Shown: one piece after another, positions 42,623-52,218 of the stretch
Position numbering within the stretch: position 1 is the stretch's first letter
Layout of the letters: each line of letters starts with the position of its first letter
Assembly: GCA_903789595.1 (NCBI GenBank)
Contig: CAIFEZ010000006.1
Location: forward strand, 1 to 64,000
Direction of reading: 5' to 3'
DNA length: 64,000 nucleotides
From: an uncultured eubacterium 1-6
GTDB taxonomy: Bacteria > Bacillota > Clostridia > Lachnospirales > Lachnospiraceae
Notes under the pieces: model-generated
What the model was told of the DNA's origin: nothing
Seen by the model: only the letters and a program-made list of their open reading frames with translations
Database searches by the model: none
Position numbers and translations under genes: made by a program

Positions 42623-43363
42623 ATGCCAAATTTGGATTCACAGATTATGAAGATGATCGCGGTGCCGGAGGAGATACGGAATATGTTTCCTTCCGGCGGG
42701 ATCAGCTTTGATGCTTTTCTGGACATGGCAGACGTGGAGATGGAGCCGATGCGCAGAATGTTTGCGGATTACCAGTGCGCGTGCATGGAGATCGAGACGA
42801 AATTCAAGGTTCTGAACGAGCGTTTTTCCGTGAAATATGATGCAAATCCGATTGAATCGATCCGGACGAGGGTCAAGAGTCCGGAGAGCATCGTGCGGAA
42901 ACTGCATTCCAGAAATCTTCCGCTGAGCATCGAGTCTATACAGAAGAATCTGGATGATATAGCGGGGATCCGGGTGATCTGCTCTTTCCAGAATGACATC
43001 TACATGCTGGCGGATAAGTTTCTGGAGCAGGATGATATCACACTGATCGAAAGAAAGGACTATATCAAGGACCCGAAGCCCAGCGGATACCGGAGCCTGC
43101 ATCTGATCGTTGAGGTGCCGATCTTTACAGAGGAAGGCAAGAAGATGATGCGTGCCGAGGTTCAGCTTCGCACCATCGCGATGGATTTCTGGGCAAGTCT
43201 GGAACACAAGCTCCGCTATAAGAAGCAGCTGTCGGACGAGCAGATGAAGGCGCTGTCCGCAGGACTTACGGAGTGCTCAAGGGTAACCGCCGAGCTGGAC
43301 AAAACCATGCAGGGAGTCTACGACAGAGCGCAGAGCTTCCAGAGCAAGGAAACCGATTCGTGA
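42623..43363 (+). CDS. Small alarmone synthetase, (p)ppGpp synthase
   Basis: 246 residues, a RelA/SpoT synthetase domain without a hydrolase domain. Motifs: RTRVKSPESIVRKL, DDIAGIRVICSF, KDYIKDPKPSGYRSLHLIVEVP and the AEVQLRTIAMDFWASLEHKLRYK block (GTP/ATP binding and catalytic glutamate). It makes ppGpp or pppGpp and resembles the RelQ/YjbM group in length. GGGGGA precedes ATG 42623; an ATG at 42611 lacks a site. A carboxy helix follows the domain. Confidence 0.92.
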   Translation: MPNLDSQIMKMIAVPEEIRNMFPSGGISFDAFLDMADVEMEPMRRMFADYQCACMEIETKFKVLNERFSVKYDANPIESIRTRVKSPESIVRKLHSRNLPLSIESIQKNLDDIAGIRVICSFQNDIYMLADKFLEQDDITLIERKDYIKDPKPSGYRSLHLIVEVPIFTEEGKKMMRAEVQLRTIAMDFWASLEHKLRYKKQLSDEQMKALSAGLTECSRVTAELDKTMQGVYDRAQSFQSKETDS

Positions 43364-43367
43364 AAAA

Positions 43368-43413
43368 AATTACCGGGACATGATTGAATGTGATCGTGTT
43401 CCGGTAATTTTTT
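43368..43413. terminator. Bidirectional terminator
   Basis: AATTACCGGgACA pairs with TGTtCCGGTAATT, with A run left and T run right. It separates the alarmone synthetase gene from convergent nadE. Confidence 0.85.
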
Positions 43414-43484
43414 AGCATTTTATCTCGCTGTGATCATAGTCCGATGTTTTCTCAGACAGCATCCGGCCGCTCCGATTCAGCCGT

Positions 43485-45524
43485 TCAGTTGTGCTTCTTT
43501 ACGGGTTCTTCCATGCTTTCTTCCGGGATGCAGAGGGCGTCGATTTCGTCGAGCCAGATCCGGGCGCTGGCGTCGCTTGGCATGCGAAGGTCGCCTCTCG
43601 GAGAGAGTGCCACAGAACCGACCTTCGGGCCGTCGGGCAGGCAGGAACGCTTGAACTGCTGGGAGAAAAATCTCCGGTAGAAGTTCTTCAGCCATTTCAG
43701 GATGGTGGTGTCGGTGTATTTTCCCGCAAAGGTCCGGTTGGCGATCCGGTAAATCTTGGAAGGTGTGAATTCCGCCCGGAGCATATAATAAAGGAAGAAG
43801 TCGTGGAGCTCATAGGGACCGACGAGATCCTCGGTTTTTTGAGAAATCACGCCGTTTTCCGGCGGCAGCAGCTCGGGACTTACCGGGGTGTCCAGGATGT
43901 CGAGCAGGATGGAGGAGAGCTTCTCTTCCCCGCAGGTGTCCGCGTAGTAACGGACCAGATGGCGGACGAGGGTCTTCGGAACAGAGCAGTTCACGGCGTA
44001 CATCGACATGTGATCTCCGTTGTAGGTCGCCCACCCGAGCGCGAGCTCGGACAGGTCGCCGGTTCCGATTACAATGCCGCCGGCCTGGTTGGCGACGTCC
44101 ATGAGCACCTGCGTCCGCTCTCTCGCCTGACCGTTTTCGTAGGTGACGTCATGCACGTTGATGTCGTGGCCGATGTCGCGGAAGTGAAGGGTAACTGACT
44201 CGTTGAGTCGGATCTCGCGGAAGGTGACGCCGAGCTCGCGGATCAGCGTGCAGGCATTCCGGTAGGTCCGGTCGGTGGTGCCGAAGCAGGGCATGGTGAC
44301 GGCGATGATGCCTTCCCGCGGAAGATTCAGCATGTCAAATGCCTTTACGGTCACCAGAAGGGCAAGCGTGGAATCCAGCCCGCCGGAAATGCCGATCACA
44401 GCGTGGGTGGCGTGAATGTGATGAAGCCTCTTCTTTAAGCCCATTGCCTGGATGGTCAGGATCTCCTCACAGCGCTGGTTTCTTGTGGCAGGATCCTCCG
44501 GAACGAAGGGGTGCGGGGCGAAGGTGCGGGTCAGCTCGGTCTTTTCTTCCCTAAGCCGGAAGGGAATGCAGACATGATCGCCGAGCACCCAGCCGGAGGC
44601 TCCGATGGGCATCGTGCTGGAGAGAGCGGCGGTTTTTCCGAGATAGGAGCCGTCCTGCGCGCCATAGGCGGATGCTGTTTCAAAATCCGGATAGGTGCTG
44701 GTTCTGCGGCGCTCCGCGGTCAGACGGTTGACGTCGATCTCAGAATAGACAATGCCGTTGTGAAATCGTTCGGACTCTGTGAGAACCGTTCCGTTCTCTG
44801 CGATGATATTGTGGCCGCCGAAGACCAGATCTTGTGTGGATTCGCCCTCGCCGGCGGAGGCGTAGATATATCCGCAGATCAGATTCGCGGACTGCTGAGA
44901 GACCAGATTCCTCCGGTAGGTATCCTTTCCGATCATCTCATTGCTCGCGGACAGATTCGCGATCACCGTTGCTCCGCAGGCGGCGTGGGAGATGCTGGGA
45001 GGGCAGGGGACCCAGAGATCCTCGCAGAGCTCCGCCGCGACCTTCAGACGGGGAATCTCCTCACAGCAGAAGAGCAGGTTCATGCCGAAGGGAACCATGG
45101 AGCCGAGCCACTCCACATTTTCGTGTCCGGGCGTGAACTGCCGGCGCTCATAGAACTCGTTATAGGTTGGGAGGTTTTTCTTCGGGACAACGCCGAGGAG
45201 ACGGCCGCGGTTCAGAACGGCGGCTGCATTGTACAGCTTTCCTCGGAGCTCCCACGGAAGCCCCACGAGGATCAGGGCGTCTGTCTTCTCGGTTTCATGC
45301 AGAATCCGGCCGAGCTGCTTTCTGGCTTCCGCGATCAGGAGATCCTGCAGAAAGAGATCATGGCAGGTATATCCGGTGATGCAGAGCTCCGGAAACACCA
45401 TGATTTTCGCGTGGGCCTTCTCCATCTCTCTGATCTGTGCCAGAATCGCATCCGTATTGGCGACGCAGTCGCCAACGGTTACGTCCGGCGTTCCTGCAGC
45501 AACTTTGATAAATCCGTCTTTCAT
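43485..45524 (-). CDS. nadE: Glutamine-dependent NAD+ synthetase
   Basis: 679 residues: an amino nitrilase-type glutaminase domain and a carboxy NAD synthase domain. The glutaminase triad is visible as Glu in [10 protein letters not shown], Lys in [12 protein letters not shown] and Cys in AAELCEDLW; the synthase has the ATP P-loop [11 protein letters not shown] and [12 protein letters not shown]. It converts deamido-NAD, glutamine and ATP to NAD+. The length fits the bacterial two-domain type. No operon partner. Confidence 0.95.
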   Translation of the reverse strand: MKDGFIKVAAGTPDVTVGDCVANTDAILAQIREMEKAHAKIMVFPELCITGYTCHDLFLQDLLIAEARKQLGRILHETEKTDALILVGLPWELRGKLYNAAAVLNRGRLLGVVPKKNLPTYNEFYERRQFTPGHENVEWLGSMVPFGMNLLFCCEEIPRLKVAAELCEDLWVPCPPSISHAACGATVIANLSASNEMIGKDTYRRNLVSQQSANLICGYIYASAGEGESTQDLVFGGHNIIAENGTVLTESERFHNGIVYSEIDVNRLTAERRRTSTYPDFETASAYGAQDGSYLGKTAALSSTMPIGASGWVLGDHVCIPFRLREEKTELTRTFAPHPFVPEDPATRNQRCEEILTIQAMGLKKRLHHIHATHAVIGISGGLDSTLALLVTVKAFDMLNLPREGIIAVTMPCFGTTDRTYRNACTLIRELGVTFREIRLNESVTLHFRDIGHDINVHDVTYENGQARERTQVLMDVANQAGGIVIGTGDLSELALGWATYNGDHMSMYAVNCSVPKTLVRHLVRYYADTCGEEKLSSILLDILDTPVSPELLPPENGVISQKTEDLVGPYELHDFFLYYMLRAEFTPSKIYRIANRTFAGKYTDTTILKWLKNFYRRFFSQQFKRSCLPDGPKVGSVALSPRGDLRMPSDASARIWLDEIDALCIPEESMEEPVKKHN

Positions 45525-45658
45525 TTCTGCCCTCCCTGTCTTCGGTTTCTGTTTCTTTCATATTATGAATGATTTTTTTCTTATGCTCTGATTATATACA
45601 GACCGATTTTTTTTTGCAATGTTCAGCTTTTCCTCTTCATCTGGTGAGAAAGCTGTGG

Positions 45659-45734
45659 TAGAATGCAAGGGCTGATTTCCATTCAGCAGCGTCAGTTCGA
45701 GACCTTCCTGACGAAATAAACAAAACTAAAGGAG
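45659..45734 (+). promoter_or_regulatory. Extended -10 promoter and preQ1-I riboswitch
   Basis: An extended -10 (TGGTAGAAT, -10 at 45659-45664) precedes a leader in which GCGTCAG/CTGACG (45689-45713) forms a hairpin with a C-rich loop, followed by the A-rich tail AAATAAACAAAACTAAAGG (to about 45732) that overlaps the ribosome site. This matches the compact preQ1 class I aptamer, which can block translation when preQ1 is bound. Confidence 0.75.
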
Positions 45735-45743
45735 AACAATAGA

Positions 45744-46412
45744 ATGAGAGAAAATGAGACGAAGTTCAGCAAACCGGAACAGGCCGGAATGAGGCAGGGC
45801 GCCTCGGAGCGGACCGAAGCGGCAGATGTCCATGCGGGGCAGACCAGTGGGAACCGGGCCGGAAGCGTGCGCGGCGCGGCAGTGAGCGGTAGAACGGAGC
45901 ACAACCGGATTCTGTCCCTGACGCAGGCGGCGATGATCGCGGCGATATATGTCGTTCTGACGTATGTCTTCTCGGCCTTTTCCTTCGGGCAGGTGCAGAT
46001 CCGCGTGGCAGAGGCGCTGACGATTCTTCCGGTCTTCACGCCTGCTGCGATACCCGGGCTCTTTGTCGGATGTCTGATCGGCAATATCGCAGGCGGAGCC
46101 GTCCTTCCGGACATTATCTTCGGAAGCATCGCGACACTGATCGGAGCTGTGGGAACACGGCTTCTGCGAAGGAGAAATCCGGTGATCTGCACGCTTCCGC
46201 CGATCGTGTCCAATACAGTCATTGTGCCGTTTGTGCTTCGTTTTGCATATGGCGTGAATCTTCCGATCCCGCTCATGATGCTGACGGTCGGAATCGGAGA
46301 GGCGGTCGGATGCGGTGTGTTCGGCGTCCTTCTGTATTCGGTTCTGAAGAGATATAAAGAGGTTATCTTCAAGACAAGCCGTTTTGAGAGCACGGCAAAT
46401 GCCGCGAAGTGA
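45744..46412 (+). CDS. queT: QueT-type queuosine-precursor ECF transporter S component
   Basis: 222 residues. About 55 hydrophilic residues precede six membrane helices. QIRVAEALTILPVFTPAAIPGLFVGCLIGN and the GGAVLPDIIFGSIATLIGA stretch match QueT substrate-binding subunits. It binds preQ1/queuine and works with the shared ECF energizing module (encoded elsewhere). The preQ1-like riboswitch just upstream supports the assignment. The long Glu/Arg-rich amino extension is unusual for the family; a later start inside it is possible but has no better site. An octamer repeat begins in its stop codon. Confidence 0.9.
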   Translation: MRENETKFSKPEQAGMRQGASERTEAADVHAGQTSGNRAGSVRGAAVSGRTEHNRILSLTQAAMIAAIYVVLTYVFSAFSFGQVQIRVAEALTILPVFTPAAIPGLFVGCLIGNIAGGAVLPDIIFGSIATLIGAVGTRLLRRRNPVICTLPPIVSNTVIVPFVLRFAYGVNLPIPLMMLTVGIGEAVGCGVFGVLLYSVLKRYKEVIFKTSRFESTANAAK

Positions 46413-46493
46413 CAAAGCAACAAGGTGACAAAGTAACGAAGTAATAAAGCAACAAAGTAATAAAGTAATAAAGCAACAAGGCGGCAAAGTAAT
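46406..46493. repeat. Octamer tandem array, 11 units
   Basis: Eleven consecutive 8-bp units of consensus AARGYRAY (for example AAAGCAAC, AAAGTAAT), starting at the queT AAG-TGA end codons. Because 8 is not a multiple of 3, copy-number change would not affect queT but would alter the downstream gap. Confidence 0.9.
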
Positions 46494-46516
46494 TAAATGA
46501 CAGGTCTGAAATGATG

Positions 46517-46557
46517 AAGGGGCCCGCGGTTCAGGTGATGAACCGCGGACCCCCTTC
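46517..46557. terminator. Bidirectional terminator
   Basis: AAGGGG-CCCGCGGTTCA pairs with TGAACCGCGG-CCCCCTT. It separates queT and convergent ridA. Confidence 0.85.
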
Positions 46558-46586
46558 CTATTGGTGCTCTTGGCAGTACTTTTTGG

Positions 46587-46955
46587 TCAGCGCTCAGCGA
46601 TTGCTTCGATCTCGCAGAGGACGCCCTTCGGGAGGTCCTTTACGGCTGTGCAGCTGCGGGCCGGTTTGGAGATGAAGTGCTTCGCATATACCTCGTTGAA
46701 GCGGGCAAAATCAGCGATGTCCGCGAGGAAGCAGGTGGTCTTGATGACCTTGTCCGCGCCGGATCCGGCTGCCTGAAGGATCGCCTCGACGTTTCTGCAG
46801 CTCTGTTCAGCCTGAGCTTCAATTCCCTCCGGGATATTGCCGGTGGCGGGATCTACCGGGATCTGTCCGGAACAGAAGATAAATCCATTGCTCTCAATTG
46901 CCTGAGAGTAGGGACCGATTGCTGCGGGTGCATTGGATGTTGCGATTGTCTTCAT
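46587..46955 (-). CDS. ridA: RidA-type enamine/imine deaminase
   Basis: 122 residues, a trimeric YjgF/RidA fold. The active-site arginine lies in KPARSCTAV, with the family FCSGQIPVDPATG and AEQSCRNVEAIL segments. RidA hydrolyses reactive 2-aminoacrylate made by PLP enzymes. Length is normal and it probably forms its own transcription unit. Confidence 0.95.
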   Translation of the reverse strand: MKTIATSNAPAAIGPYSQAIESNGFIFCSGQIPVDPATGNIPEGIEAQAEQSCRNVEAILQAAGSGADKVIKTTCFLADIADFARFNEVYAKHFISKPARSCTAVKDLPKGVLCEIEAIAER

Positions 46956-47454
46956 AGTGTTTCCTCCTTTTGTCAGTGCGGACAGCTGCGCAATTTTACT
47001 GTACCGCAGATGGTAAAAACGGAATGCGGTCCGGTAATGTGGCTGTCAGATTTACACCATGCATTATAATTCACGGGAAGAATGAATACAAGAACAAGCC
47101 ATTTGCGAGCGTTTATCAGTATATGTCCTTCAGAAATTTTTAACAGTATAAGCCCATCGCAAATTTTTAACGGTATAAGCTCTTCGCAAACCTTTAACGG
47201 CCGGTAATGCTCAGGCAAAGATGCATTGGAATCCCGGCCTCATCAGTTAAGTGTGAACAGGCACCTGCTTCCGACGTTTCTTACGGTGACGGGCGCCCAC
47301 TATATGAAAGATTACTTGCGTTTTCTCAATCTGAAAGCAGCGAAAATGAATAAATACTTGTATTTTCTGTACATTAACGACAATTTTTCGGGATGAAATC
47401 GGATGCCGGCGAGCGTTATTATCGATTTTCCGTTTGAATTTAGATAATTTTTAT
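46956..47454. other. Gap with a 27-bp tandem repeat
   Basis: No supported gene. Positions 47115-47141, 47142-47168 and 47169-47195 are three tandem 27-bp units (consensus AACRGTATAAGCYCWTCGCA plus AAYYTTT), the first more diverged. The remaining DNA is AT-rich and unassigned. Confidence 0.75.
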
Positions 47455-47482
47455 TTGGCTTTTCACATATTTGTGGTACTAT
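47455..47482 (+). promoter_or_regulatory. Promoter of the LCP gene
   Basis: TTGGCT (47455-47460), 16 bases, then TGGTACTAT with the -10 at 47477-47482. Confidence 0.5.
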
Positions 47483-47528
47483 TTAAAGGTTATATACACT
47501 TAGAGACGTTTGTTAAGGGTGGTTTATT

Positions 47529-49328
47529 ATGGCTTCTAAGCATTCAAATCCGAATTCCGGCGGGTATTCGCGCAGGCATTCGGAAGAAAACGATTATTCC
47601 GGCAGTGCGGAACGAAACTACGATTCCGGACGTGAGGAGAATTACAGATCCCGGTACACGGAAGATTATGACGATTATACCGATGACGATGCGGATGATG
47701 ACGCAGAATCCTACCTGGATCTGGACCTTGACCGCTATGCCAGATCGTACGACGGCAGCCGTACGGAGAGGACCGGCAGGAGAAGGACCGGGGACCGTGC
47801 GGATCATAATTCCCGTCAGAAAACAGCGGGGAGCCGTTCCGCCCGGGAAAGAGACCGGGAAAATGATCTTCGTCAGGATTCGTCCCGGAGAAAAACGCGC
47901 AGCGCAGGGAAACGCAGGAAAAAGAGGAAGGCGGTTACGATACTGACTTTTGTGATGGCACTGGTTATCGCCGGCGGTCTGATGGCGGCGGTGTATCTGC
48001 AGGGGCTCCTCGGCAAGATCAATCATGTATCCGCTTCGATGAACAGCGCAGGCGCAGTGGAGACATTTGACGCCGACGGCGACAAGTCGAACGACACGCT
48101 GAGGGCGAGCGATATCGACTGGGGCGATACAGAGAATATCGATGTCATGGAAGATAATGACATCAAGAATATCCTGCTGATCGGACAGGACGCGAGGTCG
48201 GGAGAGAGCGGACAGCGTTCCGATTCCATGATCCTCTGCAGCATCAACACCAAGGAGAAGAAAATCAAGCTGGTGACGCTGATGCGGGATATGTACGTGC
48301 AGATTCCCGGATATCAGGCGAACAAGCTGAACGCCGCCTACGCGCTCGGCGGGATGGAGCTTCTGGACACAACCATCGAGCAGAATTTCGGCGTGAATAT
48401 CGACGGAAATGTAGAGGTGGATTTCGACGGCTTCCTCGAGGCACTGACGGAGGTCGGCGATCTGGACATTGAGTTGACCTATGATGAAGCTACCTATATG
48501 AATGCCAATGAAGGACTCGGCTCCGCGGACGACAACGTGGAGGTGAATGAGGCGTGGGGGCTGAAGGAAGGCGTAAATACACTGAAGCCGAAGCAGGTTC
48601 TGTGCTACGCCAGAATGCGTTATGTCGGGAACTCCGACTGGGACAGAACCGAGAGACAGAAAAAGGTCATCATGGCGGCGTATAAAAAGGTGCAGGATCT
48701 CAGCGCGACAAAGCTGCTTTCCCTTGCGTCAAAGATTTTTCCGTGTATCACCACTGATCTTTCGAACAGCGAGCTGCTGAGCTATGTGAAGACCCTGTCG
48801 GTGAATCACATCACCACCATTGAGACGTATCGCCTTCCGGTGGACGGCACCTTTACCGAGGGACAGATCGAGGGAATGTCGGTGCTTGTGCCCAATCTGT
48901 ATCTGAACAGCGCTTACCTTCAGAACTATCTGTACGGAAAGGGACTTCCGGACGATCTGGATGAGAAGCTGGAGGAGGTCGCCTCCTCGTCTGATTATTC
49001 CGAAACGGACACCTACAGTGACGGCTCGTCCTACAGCTCGGACAGCGGCTATGCTTCGGGGAGCGACGGAACCGGCGGTTATGCGGATTCGGCTGATAAC
49101 GGAGGCGATTACAGCGGCAGCACATATAACGGGACGGACAGTACGTACGGCGGCACTTCAAACGGCAATACCGCATACGGAGACACTGCATACGGGGACA
49201 ATACATACAGCACCTATAATCCCGACGCTTCCGGGCAGGGAGGCAGCGATACCGGTTATGGCAATTATGACGGCACCGGCACCGGCTATTCTGACGCGTC
49301 CTATTATGGAAATGCCGCGGCCGGCTGA
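47529..49328 (+). CDS. LytR-CpsA-Psr (LCP) family cell-wall ligase
   Basis: 599 residues. A long charged cytosolic tail (about 1-133, Arg/Asp/Tyr-rich) precedes a membrane helix (about 135-157) and an external LCP domain (about 213-420). Catalytic-site blocks are visible: LLIGQDARSGESGQRSDSMIL, LVTLMRDMYVQIPGY, NKLNAAYALGG and CYARMRYVGNSDWDRTERQKKVI. LCP enzymes attach teichoic acids or polysaccharides to peptidoglycan. The carboxy tail (about 475-599) is Ser/Gly/Tyr/Asp low-complexity, likely a wall-spanning disordered region. AAGGGTGG precedes the ATG. Confidence 0.92.
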   Translation: MASKHSNPNSGGYSRRHSEENDYSGSAERNYDSGREENYRSRYTEDYDDYTDDDADDDAESYLDLDLDRYARSYDGSRTERTGRRRTGDRADHNSRQKTAGSRSARERDRENDLRQDSSRRKTRSAGKRRKKRKAVTILTFVMALVIAGGLMAAVYLQGLLGKINHVSASMNSAGAVETFDADGDKSNDTLRASDIDWGDTENIDVMEDNDIKNILLIGQDARSGESGQRSDSMILCSINTKEKKIKLVTLMRDMYVQIPGYQANKLNAAYALGGMELLDTTIEQNFGVNIDGNVEVDFDGFLEALTEVGDLDIELTYDEATYMNANEGLGSADDNVEVNEAWGLKEGVNTLKPKQVLCYARMRYVGNSDWDRTERQKKVIMAAYKKVQDLSATKLLSLASKIFPCITTDLSNSELLSYVKTLSVNHITTIETYRLPVDGTFTEGQIEGMSVLVPNLYLNSAYLQNYLYGKGLPDDLDEKLEEVASSSDYSETDTYSDGSSYSSDSGYASGSDGTGGYADSADNGGDYSGSTYNGTDSTYGGTSNGNTAYGDTAYGDNTYSTYNPDASGQGGSDTGYGNYDGTGTGYSDASYYGNAAAG

Positions 49329-49366
49329 CGGAACGTTACTGTCCGCGATATATGTGGGGAGAGAAT

Positions 49367-51823
49367 ATGACATATTTCACCTGCTTTTTTCTGGATAATG
49401 AGAAGGATATCATCGTAAATCTCTACCGCGACCTGGGAAGGCTCTGCTACGAGCTGGAGACGCCGAACCATCATTCCGGAAATCTGATCCGGAATCTGGC
49501 GAAGCTCTGTGAGCTCCCGCTCTGCGAGAACGAGAAGGGGCTTCTGGTCATCCGGGGCGAGGTTCCGTGCTACATAGACGCCGCGAATGAGGAGGTCTAT
49601 ATCTTCCGCCTCGGGAACACAAAGGTCGCGAACATCTATCCGGACGGAAGGGTCGAGATGAAGGCTTCGATTCCTTCTATCGCCAAGACGCTGATGAGCC
49701 AGACCCGGGATTACCGCTTCGACATTTCAAAAACCATCTTCAAGACCTACATCCGCAGGGAATACAAATTCCGTGCGGATCTTCACACGCATATGAACGG
49801 CAATCTGTCGCCGGACATTCTGATCGCACTTGGAATCTATCATCAGATCCAGTATCCGCTGTATTACATCCGGAAACTGAACCTTGCGCTGACGCAGGAA
49901 CAGGAGGAGAGACTTGCCGCCCAGAGGGCGAAGGTCGCGAGGCAGTTCTCCAGCTCTGACCTGAAGGGCAAGTACCTGGACCGGAAGATCAACGACAACA
50001 CAGTGATCAATTTTGCGGATCTGATTCTGAACAACCTGGATCACGCGGAGCAGAACATCGTGAAGATCAGGACGTCACTCGCGATTCTGAAGGACGGACA
50101 GGCGGTCTTCACCAACCTGGAGAAGGTATATCTGTACCGTTATATTTTCACCAAGGGAAAGGAGAGCGAGGAGAAGCTTGACCTCTCCGGCGTTCATCAG
50201 ATTCCGGACAGGGATGTGAGGGATGCGTTGATTCAGATGAGGAAGGACGGAGAAAATCCGGACTATCACCGGAATACGGTTTTCCAGGATGACCTTCTGT
50301 GGATCGCGAGAAGCTACCGGAGACAGGGAATCTGCTATGCGGAGATCAGCGACACGACGCTGGTCAAAAAATACGAATCCCTGCAGATGCTGCAGGAGGT
50401 TCACGAGATCATGCCAAAGATCTATCGGGAGACCGGCGTCATGATCCGCTTCCTTGCCGCCATCCGAAGAATTCCCCTGACCATTGTCAAGGATCAGGTG
50501 ACGCCGGAGGATTATCTCATCCGGAATCTGAATGTGCTGCAGGCGGTAGCGCTGGATCCCTACGTGGCCGGGTGTGATTTTGTCGGAGAGGAGATCAACG
50601 ACATCATCACGCTGAAGCCGATGTTCCGTGAAATCGTCAAAATCACGAAGAAGGTTCCGGATTTTGTGATCCGGGTCCATGCGGGAGAGAACGACAGCCA
50701 GAAGGACAACATCGCGCACAGCATCGAGTGCGTGAAGGATTCTCTGGCGCCCGGGCAGAAGATGCCGAGGGTTCGTCTGGGCCACGGGCTCTATACCTAC
50801 AGCCTTAAGACCAAAAAGGGCAAAGAGGTCCTGAAGGCGCTGATCGAGAACAACATCGTCCTTGAATTCCAGCTCACCTCCAACGTGAGGCTGAACAATC
50901 TGAATGCTCTGGAGAACCATCCGCTCCGTCAGTATCTGGCGGCCGGCATCCGGTGCGTGCAGGGCACGGACGGCGCCGCTCTTTACGGGACAAATTCAAT
51001 CGACGAGCAGCTTTCTCTGGAAAAGCTGCTGGAGCTGACGCCGGACGAAATGATGAGCATGAAGCAGACGGAGACCGAGATCATCCGGGAGGGGCAGGAA
51101 TCCTACTCCAGAAAGAAAATCGAGCTGCATCAGATGCTGGCGGGAAGAGACTTTGAGGATGTTCTTCTGGGAAAAATGGAAGAAGCGGAGGCGAGGAGCG
51201 GAGGACTTCGGCTCCGCCGAAACCACAGGGTGGACGCAAACACCGAACTGAAGGACAGCATCCGAGAGCTTCCCTGGGACAGACTTCCGGTCATTCTGAT
51301 GGGAGGAAGCTTCAATTCCGAGAAACGGGCGACGAGGATTACGGAGGAGGGAGGCAGGCAGCTGGACGCGCTGCTCGAAAGCCTGAATCCGGAGGAGGTA
51401 TTTTTTGTCATCGGGAACCGTCTCCGGGGGTATGAGAAATATCTTCTGGAGCACAACGAAAAGGGCTTCCTGATCTATGCCTTCGTTCCGTCGCTGGTAA
51501 CCCGCGAGGAGTGCCGGCAGCTGGAGGAGGCGGGCGTCCGTATCCGCGTATCGACGGAAAGCGAGGGCATGGGCATCTACAAGAGCTTCAATTATGAGAT
51601 CTTTGAGAGACGGCCGTCGCTGCTGATCGGCTTCGACGGGAACTCCGCCGGCGAGAACATGATTCAGGAGGCAAAGAACGGAAAGGGAAAAGCCGGAATC
51701 TTTATCTGGGAGAAGTCCAGGACCCTGCGGGAGAAGGCCTCCTCTCTGGAGGGCTATGTCCGGTTTTTCAACAGCAAAAAACCGCTCGCGGATCAGGTGA
51801 GCGGTTATCTGAGTCAGAATTGA
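49367..51823 (+). CDS. Adenosine-deaminase-superfamily protein fused to a Rossmann-like domain
   Basis: 818 residues. Residues about 130-560 form a metal-dependent deaminase/amidohydrolase barrel: HxH (H140, H142), HAGE (438-441), GHG (472-474), LTSN (503-506) and GTDG (533-536), in adenosine-deaminase order. The usual second Asp after TD is Gly. An unusually long insert lies between HxH and HAGE. Residues about 638-818 form a separate alpha/beta domain starting PVILMGGSFN and containing FDGNSAGENM, reminiscent of nucleotide-sensing SLOG-type Rossmann folds. An additional amino domain covers about 1-130. The role is not established. GGGGAGAG favours ATG 49367 over 49352. Confidence 0.75.
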   Translation: MTYFTCFFLDNEKDIIVNLYRDLGRLCYELETPNHHSGNLIRNLAKLCELPLCENEKGLLVIRGEVPCYIDAANEEVYIFRLGNTKVANIYPDGRVEMKASIPSIAKTLMSQTRDYRFDISKTIFKTYIRREYKFRADLHTHMNGNLSPDILIALGIYHQIQYPLYYIRKLNLALTQEQEERLAAQRAKVARQFSSSDLKGKYLDRKINDNTVINFADLILNNLDHAEQNIVKIRTSLAILKDGQAVFTNLEKVYLYRYIFTKGKESEEKLDLSGVHQIPDRDVRDALIQMRKDGENPDYHRNTVFQDDLLWIARSYRRQGICYAEISDTTLVKKYESLQMLQEVHEIMPKIYRETGVMIRFLAAIRRIPLTIVKDQVTPEDYLIRNLNVLQAVALDPYVAGCDFVGEEINDIITLKPMFREIVKITKKVPDFVIRVHAGENDSQKDNIAHSIECVKDSLAPGQKMPRVRLGHGLYTYSLKTKKGKEVLKALIENNIVLEFQLTSNVRLNNLNALENHPLRQYLAAGIRCVQGTDGAALYGTNSIDEQLSLEKLLELTPDEMMSMKQTETEIIREGQESYSRKKIELHQMLAGRDFEDVLLGKMEEAEARSGGLRLRRNHRVDANTELKDSIRELPWDRLPVILMGGSFNSEKRATRITEEGGRQLDALLESLNPEEVFFVIGNRLRGYEKYLLEHNEKGFLIYAFVPSLVTREECRQLEEAGVRIRVSTESEGMGIYKSFNYEIFERRPSLLIGFDGNSAGENMIQEAKNGKGKAGIFIWEKSRTLREKASSLEGYVRFFNSKKPLADQVSGYLSQN

Positions 51824-51840
51824 ATGGAATTTACTTTTTC

Positions 51841-52218
51841 TTACTTCTTCTTCCATATCCCGATTGTCGCGAGAAGCTTCTCCTTCTCATCGTCTGACAT
51901 GGAGTGAATCTCTTCGGACAGCTTATTGTCAAGGGAGGTTCCGCGGTATTCGGGAATGGTCCTGCCGAGAATTTCGTCTACTGTGATATCGCAGATGTTC
52001 GCGAAATAACACAGAACCTTGATCGACATGGCCGTCCTGCTGTTCTCCACATTGCTGATGTAGCCGGGGGTTACATGAAGTTCTGTGGCTACTTCATTCT
52101 GTGTCAGCCCCTTTTCAATCCGAAGCTTCTTGATCGCTTCACCCAGACCCTCAAAATTAAAATCGTAATTCTTCACCTTGCTGTCTGTCGTCTGTCTGTC
52201 TGTCTTTACATTTTTCAT
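51841..52218 (-). CDS. XRE-family transcriptional regulator
   Basis: 125 residues: a Thr/Lys/Asp-rich start, then a lambda-repressor-type helix-turn-helix (about 32-83, with LRIEKGLTQNEVATELHVTPGYISNVENSRTAM), and a carboxy tail ending in KEKLLATIGIWKKK. It probably controls a nearby or distant operon. AGAAGGAG precedes ATG 52218. A GTCT tetranucleotide tract lies within codons about 4-12, which could vary in length. Confidence 0.85.
   Translation of the reverse strand: MKNVKTDRQTTDSKVKNYDFNFEGLGEAIKKLRIEKGLTQNEVATELHVTPGYISNVENSRTAMSIKVLCYFANICDITVDEILGRTIPEYRGTSLDNKLSEEIHSMSDDEKEKLLATIGIWKKK

Noticed and set aside
48961-49398. Overlapping open frame in the LCP gene tail
   Set aside because: A shadow of the low-complexity Ser/Gly/Tyr tail.
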